From Flaccisagitta enflata (taxonomy: Eukaryota; Chaetognatha; Sagittoidea; Aphragmophora): 64,000 nucleotides of DNA. This document shows positions 1-9,862 of the stretch, in pieces. Made by a program: the position numbers and the translations under genes. The stretch covers positions 9,734,001 through 9,798,000 of the forward strand of contig OZ231127.1 of NCBI GenBank assembly GCA_965153355.1, in the 5' to 3' direction. Under the pieces are notes generated by a model that saw only the letters and a list, made by a program, of their open reading frames with translations, was not told the origin of the DNA and made no database searches. The number at the start of each line of letters is the position of its first letter. Within the stretch, counting starts at the first letter, position 1.

Positions 1-1
1 G

Positions 2-350
2 AAAAGAGCCCAAAATGAGAACAGTGGAAATGACAAGGTCTCGCATGAGGACAAATCATCGAGTAATGACAGTGAAATCGATCACAATTTAAAGAGTAAA
101 GACGACGATGACAATGGCAATGAAGTGACAGACGGTATTCTTCTAGAAAGTACCGACGGCTTAAATGATGACAATATTGTACATGGCGCTGGATTAGATG
201 ATGAAAGCAATGCACATGGTGGTTCCGGTTACCATGCAAGGACAAATGACGTCGATGACAATTGCATTTCAAGTGGTGACGCCGTCGTCAATGACAACGA
301 TTTCGTCGATTCTGCAGTTGACACCATGATTGAAGACACCAATATTTCAG
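2..350 (+). CDS. zinc-finger protein gene, upstream exon (5' partial)
   Basis: Reading frame 2 is open from the window edge and codes an acidic, Asp/Asn/Ser-rich low-complexity segment with no recognisable domain. The exon is placed to end at base 350 because CAG is followed by GTATGA at 351. A candidate acceptor (AAACAG) ends at 855, and splicing there keeps the frame (phase 1, G|GC = Gly) and continues the same kind of acidic, Asn/Asp/Gly-rich sequence. Without splicing, the frame stops at 448. The true start codon lies to the left of the window. The frame consistency across the junction is seen in the sequence; that the exon is used is inferred. Confidence 0.6.
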
Positions 351-855
351 GTATGAAATCTCCGTCGTGGCTCATCGGTCCCACTAGAACTGAAAATTTT
401 TCACCTTTATCTCAGGGTAAACTTTACAGAAAGGTGAAATCACATTAAAAACTACCATTTGGGACCTCAAAATGTTGACCTTTATGGATGGGGAACCTTT
501 AGAAGCGGTTATTGCAGGGTTCCACTATATGATCATAACAAAAATTTTTTTAGGAGAATTGGTCAGCTTAAATCTTGATGGGAACTATGAATTGTATGTA
601 CATTGTATTCAATCACCACTTGGCTTCCCATGGCCATCTCGCACCTGACTGCAGAACGCTTTTGAAAGAGAAAATGTCTGTTCATCCGTCGGTCTGATGA
701 ATTATGTGACACATTTGATGACACATTTGATGACACATTGGGTGAGCTACTTGCCTTTGTGTGCGTTCTATCTTCACGCAATTATTTCTTTTTAACCGCC
801 CAAAAAATGCGTTGCTGATAAACGAATTTATTACCTTGTATTATTTCCTAAACAG
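351..855 (+). other. intron of zinc-finger gene
   Basis: 505-nt interval with GTATGA at the 5' end and CTAAACAG at the 3' end. It contains a short triplicated motif near 712-740 (GATGACACATTT). No other coding signal is visible. Confidence 0.55.
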
Positions 856-953
856 GCAGACAACCCAACAATGGCGGTGATGGTAACCTCAGCGATGACG
901 AAGATGAAAATGATGGTGACCACGGCAAGGGAAACGGCAACAACAACAACAAT

Positions 954-1045
<92 letters not shown>

Positions 1046-4000
1046 CCTGATACTGAATTGCTATAAATGTTTCCATCAATTTGAAGATCCAAACTTGTTG
1101 TTCTTCCATGTAATCAACGTACATGAGGGAAGTTTAAAGTGCAAAAGGTGTTCTACCCAATTCTGCGATCTTCAAACAGCAACTGCGCATCAAAAGCAGC
1201 ACCAAGATGGATGCACATTTGAAGTTTGCTACGAGCCGCCCCAACAAGAAAAAATGAAAACAGATGTAAAGTTTTCCGCTAGATGTAGATTTTGCCACAA
1301 ACACTACGGCTCGAAAACTACAAGAATAAAACATGAGCGTGAAGTTCACCTTGGCAGAAAATATCTCTGCGTCACCTGCGGCTGGATGGCAAGGGACAAG
1401 CAATCTCTTAACCATACGTGCAGAGACCGTGGTGTAGACTATCCATGCGTAATCGTGTTCGATCCTCTTTTCTCTTACAATTCTAGTTTATCTCATGCTA
1501 AACATTGCTGCCAATTCATGAGAAACGATTTCATCAAAAAGCATCACATCGCGGAGGTGCATCGCAAACGGACGTTTGTTTGCAACATATGTGACAAAAG
1601 AATTGATTCTTTTAAAGATTTGTGGGAGCATGAAGCATCTCACGGTAAAAGAATAAACTTCAACGCGGAATATGAGTTTGACGTGGAGGGGGACCAGTTG
1701 TCCTCACCCTCTCCTCCAGTGGCAGTGCCTGATGTCAAATTTATGCCACAGGCCCGGGATAGAGTGTCATCTCCGTCTAAGAAGCTGATGGTGAAAAAGA
1801 AAAACAATCCTTACCAAAACATGGCAACAATCCAAAAATATTCGTGCAGATTATGCAAGAAATCCTTCAGTTCATTACGGTACAGAAACCATCATTTTGA
1901 AGACGTTCACAGAGGTCGTATTTTCACCTGCAACAAATGCGAATTAAATGTCAAAACTTATGGTAGAATGACTTTGCATAAAAAACAATGTGGAGGTTCA
2001 TTCACCAAATCCTACCGACGAAACAACTTGAAAAGAGCAACATTTTGCTCAGCGGTTAAAACAAAAGACGACTCAAACACTTCCATCAACAGATGCAGCA
2101 TCTGTAGCAAGGAATTTTCTTGTCGCGACGCTCGTGAAAGACACAAGAAAGAAGTCCATCGAGGTAGAACCGGAATTTGCCCCATTTGCGGGTTTATGGG
2201 TAAAACTTTGAGCGTGGTGAAGCGACATATCAAACAGCAGCACAATTCGTCAGATTGCAAAATGATCGTCTTCTACGACGATGTCAAGAGGAAGAAAGAA
2301 TTCTCTCCAAAAACATTTCCTTTACGGCAATGTTGCCTTTCGATTCGAAATGGGGCACCCAACAGATTGTCAGATTGGTCGCTACGTCATCACATAGCCG
2401 AGGCACATGGGAAAAGAACTTTTTATTGTCAACGCTGTGGCATTTCAATATCCTCTTACCAAGATCTGCCATCCCATGAAGAATCTCATAATGGTATGAA
2501 ACTGGTGTATCATGCCCAGTACAAAGCCTTCAGTAGCAGCGACCATTCCCACTGTTCATTGTGCGACAAAAGTGTCACCAAACAAAACATGATTCGTCAT
2601 ATGGATATCGTCCATCGAGGAAAAAAATACATGTGTTCCATATGTGGATCCGTAAACGTATCTACTGATCGTATGAAACGGCACATGGACACTTTGCATA
2701 ACAACTTGGGTGGAATGATTGTCTACTACGACGACCCTCAAACAGTTTCGGTGATTAGAAACTCGAAAGAATTTGGAAATTGTTGTAATCAATTTCACGG
2801 CGTTGCCCTTCGACATCACATAGCAGAGTTCCACTACCAACGCGTTTTTCGTTGTAATATTTGCGAAGAAATCATTCTTCGCCATCTTGATTTGCCGTCG
2901 CACGAGAAGCTTCATCCACGTAAAGCAGTCAAATACAAGGCTGAGTATGGAAATATTCATCATGACCATTTCAAAAGCAGTTCAAACAATCTTAATGATG
3001 AAACGAATGAGTCTATTGTGAATGACAAAGAGGATTCCGGAAGTGAACGGTTTGTGAAGTCTTACAACCAGATTCCTTGGCAAGAGGACGCCTCCAAAAA
3101 AGAGCGAAAAGGACAAAAACGTAAACGAATAACTAGCTTAAGCTGTGGTCACAAAGAAAAGGAGAAAAAAGAAGACACAGACAAAAACAATGAAGTAGAT
3201 GAAGGAGAAGAAGAAGAAGAAGAAGAAGAAGAAGAAGAAGAAGAAGAAAAAGAAAAAGAGAAAGTTGAAGATGAAGATGGAGAAGAGGAAGAAGAAGAGG
3301 AAGAAGACGAGGAAGTAGTAAAAATGAAACTTTCTCAAATGCTTGAGTGCAATTTGTGTTTGAAAAAGTTTACCACGAATCGTCAGATGAGATTTCACAG
3401 ACGGAAATGTGATGCAGATATAGAGGATGAAAATATGAATGAAATCAATAAAGTGCAAGAAAAAGACAAAACGAAAATGGACAAAAAAGTGAATGAACAA
3501 CATAATTTGAAAGCTATGAATATAATAAACGACCATGAGGTTCTTGAACGAGCTAAGACTGGTAACATATTTAACGATCTATTCGTCAGGAGCAAAGCCT
3601 CTACGCCACTGGAGAGAGGAAATGACGGAGAACAAGACTTCTCCAATGTGAAATCTTCAGTGGCTGTGCAAGCAACAACTCAAGGAAAAATCCACCAGGA
3701 TGAGGTGAAGAAGAAAGTTGAGTTGCAAATAATAGAAGAAATGACAACTGATAAGGATGGTACAATGACTGAAAATTCAATTGGCGAAGAAAAAGCGCTC
3801 ACTCCTGACCAAACCAGACGTGACATGTCTACTTCCCAAGACCAAGAAAAATTGTTAGCAGAAGCACTCTTGTTGAACATCCTGCAGCAAAAGATACTAC
3901 AAAATTCGCTGCAAGAAGCTGAGAATGAGAAAAATACCGATAAAAACAATACCCATGGCAGCAGGAGAAATACAAAGGTTGGTAATGGTAATCTTAACAC

Positions 4001-4955
4001 ATATCCTAACACTTGTTCATCATCATTCAGCTACTTTAGGCAATGTCACTTAATGACAACTTCTTCAGCTGGCTCCGGCTCAGTGAATGATCAAGAGCAA
4101 TTTATAGCTCAAACATCCACCTTTGACCAAAAAACGCATCTGCTCCACGCCAATACTTCATCGACATCTTCAGCCAATACTTCATTGACATCTTCAGCTT
4201 ATGCTTCATTGACATCTTCAGCCAATACTTCATCGACATCTTTGGCCAATACTTCATTGACATCTTCAGCCAATGAAAAAAGTCTGCGTTTACTACCATA
4301 TTCTTCTACTTCATCAAGTACAATCTTTGCTACATCTTCACTTGCCACCGCCACATCATCATTGACAGCAACAGTATCCTCACCAACCTCTTGCTCGGTC
4401 GATAAACAAAATAAATTGCCCATCGCATGCTCAATAGCAATACCAGGCTCAGTGTACGAAAATCAACATCATCCCACACCGTTCCCGCCGTTCCGGCACA
4501 GTTCCCACATCATCCCCAATAGCCCAATAGCTCTCCGTCATGTTGATGAAGATTTCCCACGGCCCACAGCCGCCACAATAACTCCATCTAGCTCAGCGTA
4601 TATAACAAACCAGAAAACCAATTCACCAACGCCAACCTCTCCTTCCCCCGATGTAAAAATTATTCCAAAAGCATCCGAAGAATCTTCGGCCAAAATCTGT
4701 TGCATCTGCTTCCAGAGTTTTGCTTCAATCGACGACACATTCCGCTCGCATCTTTTGACGCATTTCGAAGGTTATGAAGGGAAAAGCCTTTGCCTCGTTT
4801 GTCGCATTGATTGCGGCCAACATGAGAAAATGATTGATCATTTTCTCATGGTGCACGCGGGAATCAAAAGACTTGTTTGTCCGCATCCTACATGCATTAG
4901 ATCCTTCCGCACACAACGCACACTGGATCAGCATGTGAAAAAACATGACATGTAA
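856..4955 (+). CDS. large multi-C2H2 zinc-finger protein, last exon
   Basis: One 4.1-kb exon in frame with the upstream exon, ending in TAA at 4953. From the 5' end it codes an acidic linker, a long Asn run (about 940-1046), then about 15-16 C2H2 or C2HC-like fingers (first CYKC...H...H at about 1063, continuing to about 2900), an Arg/Lys-rich linker, a Glu/Asp/Lys run (3198-3320), a C2HC-like finger at about 3349, a long Ser/Thr/Asn-rich low-complexity region with a 24-bp coding minisatellite (4150-4275), and three C-terminal fingers (about 4699-4950). Many fingers are degenerate (paired CC starts, C2HC ends) and linkers are not the usual TGEKP type, so it is not a KRAB-like tandem array. 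Several fingers belong to a composite module present three times (1284-1680, 2094-2532, 2553-2955). A nuclear nucleic-acid-binding or chromatin role is the family expectation; the target is unknown. No orthologue was recognised. Confidence 0.85.
940..1046 (+). repeat. (AAC)n microsatellite coding poly-Asn
   Basis: About 35 AAC/AAT triplets inside the zinc-finger exon, read as an Asn tract. The same AAC/TTG motif is expanded at 6745-7313, 60844-61530 and 63563-63680. Confidence 0.9.
4150..4275 (+). repeat. 24-bp coding minisatellite (Ser/Thr/Asn-rich)
   Basis: About five copies of a 24-bp unit (ACTTCATTGACATCTTCAGC plus CAAT and variants) in frame in the zinc-finger exon, coding repeats of the type TSLTSSAN. 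The period is a multiple of three, so copy-number change keeps the frame. Confidence 0.85.
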
Positions 4956-5005
4956 TTAATTGTTAACTGCTCAAATCGGTTGGAACCTTACTATGCTGCC
5001 TGTGC

Positions 5006-5011
5006 AATAAA
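5006..5011 (+). terminator. polyadenylation signal of zinc-finger gene
   Basis: AATAAA lies about 50 nt after the TAA stop of the zinc-finger gene and is the nearest canonical hexamer. It implies a very short 3' UTR. Confidence 0.55.
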
Positions 5012-5920
5012 CACTGAATTTTGTCATACAGGGTAAACAGTCTCAACTGTAAAACTCTAAAAAGATAATCCAGTGAACAAGTCCAAAAAAGGCAAAAAGC
5101 TCTGTTGCTTAGCTAGACATTTCTTTAGATGTGACTTGTAGTTTGTCAAGTCTCAACCAGACGACGAATGTAGCCTTAAATGTGTAAACGACTTTTTTAA
5201 GGTACCATCATTTTTTACCGAGTGAATTCGAGATTTCTAGTTGCCTTTTTCTTCATTTTATGGATCAAAAAAATATCTTCCAGAAAATTCTTTGGTCAGT
5301 TTCTAGATTTTGATTACAAGTGGTTCGCGATGGTTGTGAGTCATAGTGCTATGAAAAAAGCTGAGAAGTGTCAATTGACCATTCAGTGCATCAGGTTTCT
5401 GGAACAACAAAATGCTCGGTTGATGGAAGTTATGATGATTGCTGATGAATATTTTTTTCTTTCCTAGTTGACCTGTTTGACCTCATTTTTTTCCAACTTC
5501 TATGGCCGGAAGAATTGATTTTACCCTAGATTCTTTCTAGTTAAACATGGTTCTATGTGAATCAGGGGAGGAACCAATTCTTCCGGCAGTTTAGGTACCC
5601 TGCGTACCCCCCCTGAGTCTCAACACCCATTGGATAAATTTGCACAATACTTACAAATTTCTCGTATACAATTAACTGCCGGCCCCGCGCAATAACGGAT
5701 GTCAAGGAACCAATAAATTTACCCATTATAGGGGGATATATGTTATTGCCAATAAAGAAATTGATAGAAAATGACATAAAAGGACCATAATTTATTTTTC
5801 GTTGCAGGCGAGCTTTCGTTACCCTCGGATCCATTATAGCGATTCAACTGTATTTAGATAATCGAAAAAAGATTAATTAGATAAGAAAATGCCAATGCAA
5901 CGAAACATTCACTTGTGAAA
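5012..5920. other. intergenic DNA, no gene seen
   Basis: No coding sequence supported. A remnant reading TATAGCGATTCAACTGTAT at about 5835 resembles an interspersed repeat end also seen near 25750, 42610 and 43200. Confidence 0.5.
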
Positions 5921-6509
5921 TAAGGCCGGATACACGGCTACCCAAGTCACGTGCGGGTAGGCAGGGGCCATATTTGAGATCACTAGACCATTTGGCCAGG
6001 AGCAGTAAGGTCCAAAAATAACAAGCCCAAGAGGGCAACAGTCGTGTGCGTCTGGAAATGACAAACAAAAGGCCGCGCAAAATGTATTGATACAATGTCG
6101 ATACTATGTTGATACGATATCGAGACGATATCGATACAATATCGATACGATAATATACCCAAAAATACCCAAAAATACCCAAAAATACTCAAAAGTACCC
6201 AAAAATATCCGAAAGTACCCTAAAGTACCTCAAGTTCCCAGAACAACTAGAGTACCCTAAAGTATCCTGAAGTACCCTAAAGTACCCTGAAATACCCTAG
6301 AGTACCTTAAATTACCTTTAAAAACCTCAAAATTTTAAAATTGTGACGGACCGACGGACCAAAGGACCGACCTACCGACCGACACGGCCAGGTGTAGAGT
6401 CGCGTGCAGGCGACTAAAAATCATGAAAAAAGTGAAGTGTGACCGACCGACCAACAAACCGACCGACCAACAAAGCGGGGTGTAGAGTCGCGTGCACGCG
6501 ACTAAAAAC
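5921..6509 (-). mobile_element. family A hairpin-ended element, composite, interrupted by minisatellite
   Basis: The GGCC-end (GGCCGGATACACGGCTACCC) lies at 5923 and two hairpin ends lie at 6393-6420 and 6482-6508, each reading GTAGAGTCGCGTGCA(C/G)GCGACTAAAAA after a CCGA-rich run. Between them is a roughly 10-bp AT-rich minisatellite (6155-6325, TACCCTAAAG/TACCCAAAAA variants) and a shorter GATACGATATC-type array (6090-6155). This looks like one copy with a duplicated hairpin end. Confidence 0.6.
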
Positions 6510-6529
6510 ACATGACTTGAAAATGTGGA

Positions 6530-6617
6530 ACACATGGATCCAACTCGCTCAATAGTTAACTAGCTAGTTAGAGCACATGGATCCCATATGCTCAGTAGTT
6601 AACTAGCTAGTTAGAGC
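6530..6617. repeat. 45-bp direct repeat, two copies
   Basis: ACACATGGATCC...TAGTTAACTAGCTAGTTAGAGC occurs twice in tandem; each copy contains the palindrome AACTAGCTAGTT. Confidence 0.8.
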
Positions 6618-6744
6618 TTTTTTCCAATTCATTTCATGTTTCCAAAGAATCGTCTTTCATTTTATCACTGACACTAGGAAGCTTAATATTCCTGATTATA
6701 CCTAATATACTGATCTATGCTGACCATTAAACAGATATCTTATG

Positions 6745-6746
6745 AC

Positions 6747-6844
<98 letters not shown>

Positions 6845-6852
6845 GATGCTCG

Positions 6853-6923
<71 letters not shown>

Positions 6924-7030
6924 ATTGTTGTTGTTGTTGTTGATGTTATTGTTGTCTTCATTGTTGTGGTAATGTTGGCAATGTAATGATTGTTGTTGTT
7001 GTCGCTAATGTTATTATTGTTCCTGTTGTT

Positions 7031-7120
<90 letters not shown>

Positions 7121-7248
7121 GATGTTATTGTTGTCTTCATTGTTGTGGTAATGTTGCCAATGTAATGATTGTTGTTGTTGTCGCTAATGTTAATATGGGT
7201 CCTGTTTTTGTTGTTGTTGTTGTTGTTGTTATTGTTATTGTTATTGTT

Positions 7249-7313
<65 letters not shown>
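6745..7313. repeat. (TTG)n microsatellite block with duplicated spacer
   Basis: Four long TTG runs. A spacer of about 90 bp (ATGTTATTGTTGTCTTCATT...) is present twice (about 6940-7030 and 7122-7200), so the block grew by segmental duplication as well as slippage. Long reading frames here are repeat artefacts. Confidence 0.9.
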
Positions 7314-7315
<2 letters not shown>

Positions 7316-7705
7316 CCTTTCATTCCCGCTCATCCCCCTCACTTCATCAGAAAAGTGTGATAAGGATAGTCATCCGAGTAGTAACTTAAACAAGTGTTAT
7401 TTCTGCATGGTGTAAGACAGTTTTGGAGGATTGACTGCAGAATGGTCACATAACATGATTCCCACTTCCTCTTATCGACGCGACACCATTCGCCGTTGAC
7501 GTGATCGTTCGGGTTGCTGCAGAAGTTTTCGGTTAGATTGGCATTTGGATACTTTAAACGATCTTGCGTGCTCCAGGGTAAACAGTACTAAACACTTTCT
7601 TCCCGTGGCGGTAATGTTCTTTTCACCCAACTCTGGCAGATACTTACTTCTTTTTTGTCATTTTGATGATAGGATAAGCGTAAACGCGCCAAAAATTTTT
7701 TCGCC

Positions 7706-7976
7706 TCACTGAGGGCGTGTTTCCAGTAACGAAAAGAAATGCGATAATTCCTGTTGATCACGTTTTCAGTGTGAACAGGTAATCCGGAATTCCAACAGTT
7801 GTACAAGCAAGTGAGCGATGTAAGTGAGCGAGCGTCTGAACGGAGCAGGCAATTTAAAGGAGTGTAACAAAGTGAGGCGCTGTGGAGTGAGTGAGCAGAG
7901 TGAGCGAACAAACGTAGCGAGCGGCAACGTAGCCCCATTAAAACGCGGTCGTCACTCGAAGAAACAGGACCTCAGA
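7706..7976. mobile_element. degenerate MITE with GAGCGA-rich core
   Basis: Begins near GAGGGCGTGTTTCCAG and ends near GAAACAGGACCTC, imperfect inverted ends. The core has imperfect GTGAGCGAGCG repeats and an AAAACGCG motif near the right end. It is related to the better preserved copy at 28240-28497. Confidence 0.5.
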
Positions 7977-8389
7977 TAAGCTCTACGAAGACTCGTTCCG
8001 CGGTGGTAGCGTGGATATTCCGTGGAGTCGTAGCTCCTGTATAGTTTGTAGCAACGACCTAAATCGTTCCAAGTTACGTTAACGCCGAAAAACCATTGAC
8101 CTCGTTGATCGAGGAAGTTGCGCTTGGTCAAATTGTATGTTTCATTGCCGAGTCGGACATCGTCTGGGAAATAACATTGTCCTTTGTGGACTCGTTTGGG
8201 TGCTGTGCAGTAGCCTCGTCTCATTGGAATCTTGCAGTCTGAGGTAATACTCGCGATTATACTGCAAGTAATTTTGGCTATTGAATGAAATGTCAGGGGC
8301 GACATAAGCGGCTTGAGTCGAGTAAAATTGGTCGAGTTTCCGAGAGAATGGATGAAGAGTCGCTTTATAATAAGAAACCTTGAATTTTT

Positions 8390-8490
8390 TAAGGAGTTTC
8401 TTTCGAAGTGAAAGAGATACATAGTGAGTCACGGGAAAAAATTTGACTACGTCGATCAAAACAAAAACTTATCATTCAGCTGCGTTCAAA
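8390..8490 (+). repeat. A1 split direct repeat (left end)
   Basis: 101 bp from TAAGGAGTTTCTT to TGCGTTCAAA; its partner A2 lies at 9523-9623. Left boundary of the retrotransposon. Confidence 0.85.
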
Positions 8491-8596
8491 TTTCGCGTGG
8501 CGCACGTTTGCTGAAATTCAGTTTTCAGAGAAAAAAAAAAATTTTCCTTCATCAATTTCAAGTTAAGCAGAATATTAGGTCGCGGGTTCCAGTAAG

Positions 8597-9416
8597 ATGC
8601 CACCGAAATACGATAAGGGAAAGTCCGCGAAGGCGGGCGGCTCAAAGCATGCTGATGAACCCAACCTGACACGGAAAGAAATTCTGACCATCGGTGTTCG
8701 GAAAAGAGGTCGCGAAGAAGAGGAAAACGCCGGCGAGGAAGAAGAGGAGCAAGATCGCGAAGACGAGCGATGCCGCACAGACGGAGTTCAAGACGACTGG
8801 CGACGTGAACTACGATCGGAAATTGATGGTCTCAGGAACAAATTGGGCGATACAATTCAAAGAGCGGTGTCCAATGCGGTGAGAAGACAAGTCCAGACCT
8901 CGGCGCCGGCGGTGGCCGACGTTACGGAAGTTGATTCATCCCAAGTCATCGGTCAAGATATGTTGGACGCCGTCAAACAGATGGAGGCCAGTAACAGATC
9001 GAACAAATACGCGATCAGACTGACGGGCATTACCAAAGAGGGTAACAAGCAACAGTTTACCGACATGATTGAGATGAGAGAGTCTCTTGAGAAAGTCGAG
9101 GCGGCCTTAAAGTTTCCTGAGCTAGCCTGGGATGATATCTTTGCTGCAAGGGACGCCCTCGCGGAAACATTCAAATTTGTCGACGACCGTATGGCGATGA
9201 TCGAACGAATCGACAAACATCCACTTTCCTGGCCGGTGGCGACGGAATTTCAACGATTAAAGCGCGCTAAGACGGGCGACGCGGAAGATGAGAAACTATT
9301 CCAACAGGCAGAGAAAAAGGTCGAGGCAGATAGAAAGAAGAGAGAGGAAACTGCGGCGGCCCAGAAGGCAAGTACCTCAAAGAACAATGATCGATTCCAC
9401 TTTAGCAAGAAACCGG
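8597..9416 (+). CDS. gag: DIRS-type gag, 5' exon
   Basis: ATG at 8597. The product starts MPPKYDKGK, has an Arg/Glu-rich acidic stretch, and then a helical core whose end (WPVATEFQR...DAEDEKLFQQAEKK) resembles the conserved C-terminal part of DIRS-group Gag proteins. Unspliced, the frame runs into B1 and stops at 9457 without a zinc knuckle. A strong donor (CCGG|GTAAGA) at 9417 and a C-rich tract ending CTGTCAG at 9644 join it in frame to the knuckle-coding exon. Gag would form the particle in which reverse transcription occurs. Family assignment is from recalled similarity; splicing is inferred. Confidence 0.7.
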
Positions 9417-9644
9417 GTAAGACAAAGCATTTGGCTGCTTTGTTCTTTTCAGGCTGATAACCTGTTTGAAATCATAGTAATTTCTTGAGATGAGAAAGAA
9501 ACTACGGTTTCTTGATAAGAAATAAGGAGTTTCTTCCGAAGTGAAAGAGATACATAGTGAGTCACGGGAAAAAATTTGACTACGTCGATCAAAACAAAAA
9601 CATATCATTCAGCTGCGTTCAAACCCACCCCCCCACCCTGTCAG
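9417..9644 (+). other. predicted gag intron containing the B1A2 repeat
   Basis: 228 nt, GTAAGA at the 5' end and a C-rich tract followed by CAG at the 3' end. Contains B1 (9451-9522) joined directly to A2 (9523-9623). Splicing gives Gag core plus zinc knuckle in one frame (phase 1, G|AG = Glu). The alternative acceptor at 9611-9612 would instead enter the polymerase frame. Confidence 0.55.
9451..9623 (+). repeat. internal B1A2 split direct repeats
   Basis: B1 is identical to the right end B2 and A2 nearly identical to the left end A1, abutting at 9522/9523. In this transposon class the junction is thought to template joining of the ends during replication. Confidence 0.85.
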
Positions 9645-9862
9645 AGTCCCGGCCCTTTCGGCCCGCTGCCCGGCCGCAGTCTGCCGCGAACAAATGTAAC
9701 TACTGCGGTCTCTATGGGCACTGGAAAAGTTTGTGCTTTAAACTCGCTGCCGACTCAAAACGGGACGATCAAAAGTCATATCAAATCAACAAGTTTCCTG
9801 GAAGGGGACTTTCATACGGACAGAGCTCCACAGCGTCAGAGAGCGCCTCCGGCTCGAAGTAG
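9645..9862 (+). CDS. gag: DIRS-type gag, 3' exon with zinc knuckle
   Basis: Frame 2 after the predicted splice. Carries a Pro/Arg-rich stretch and one CX2CX4HX4C knuckle (CNYCGLYGHWKSLC), the nucleic-acid-binding motif of retroelement Gag. Stops at 9860-9862, overlapping the polymerase frame, which is shifted by one base. Confidence 0.65.

Noticed and set aside
7952-8422. 156-codon minus-strand ORF left of and overlapping A1
   Set aside because: Its start lies in the retrotransposon end and the rest shows no domain; possibly an old sequence interrupted by the insertion, but not supportable as a gene.
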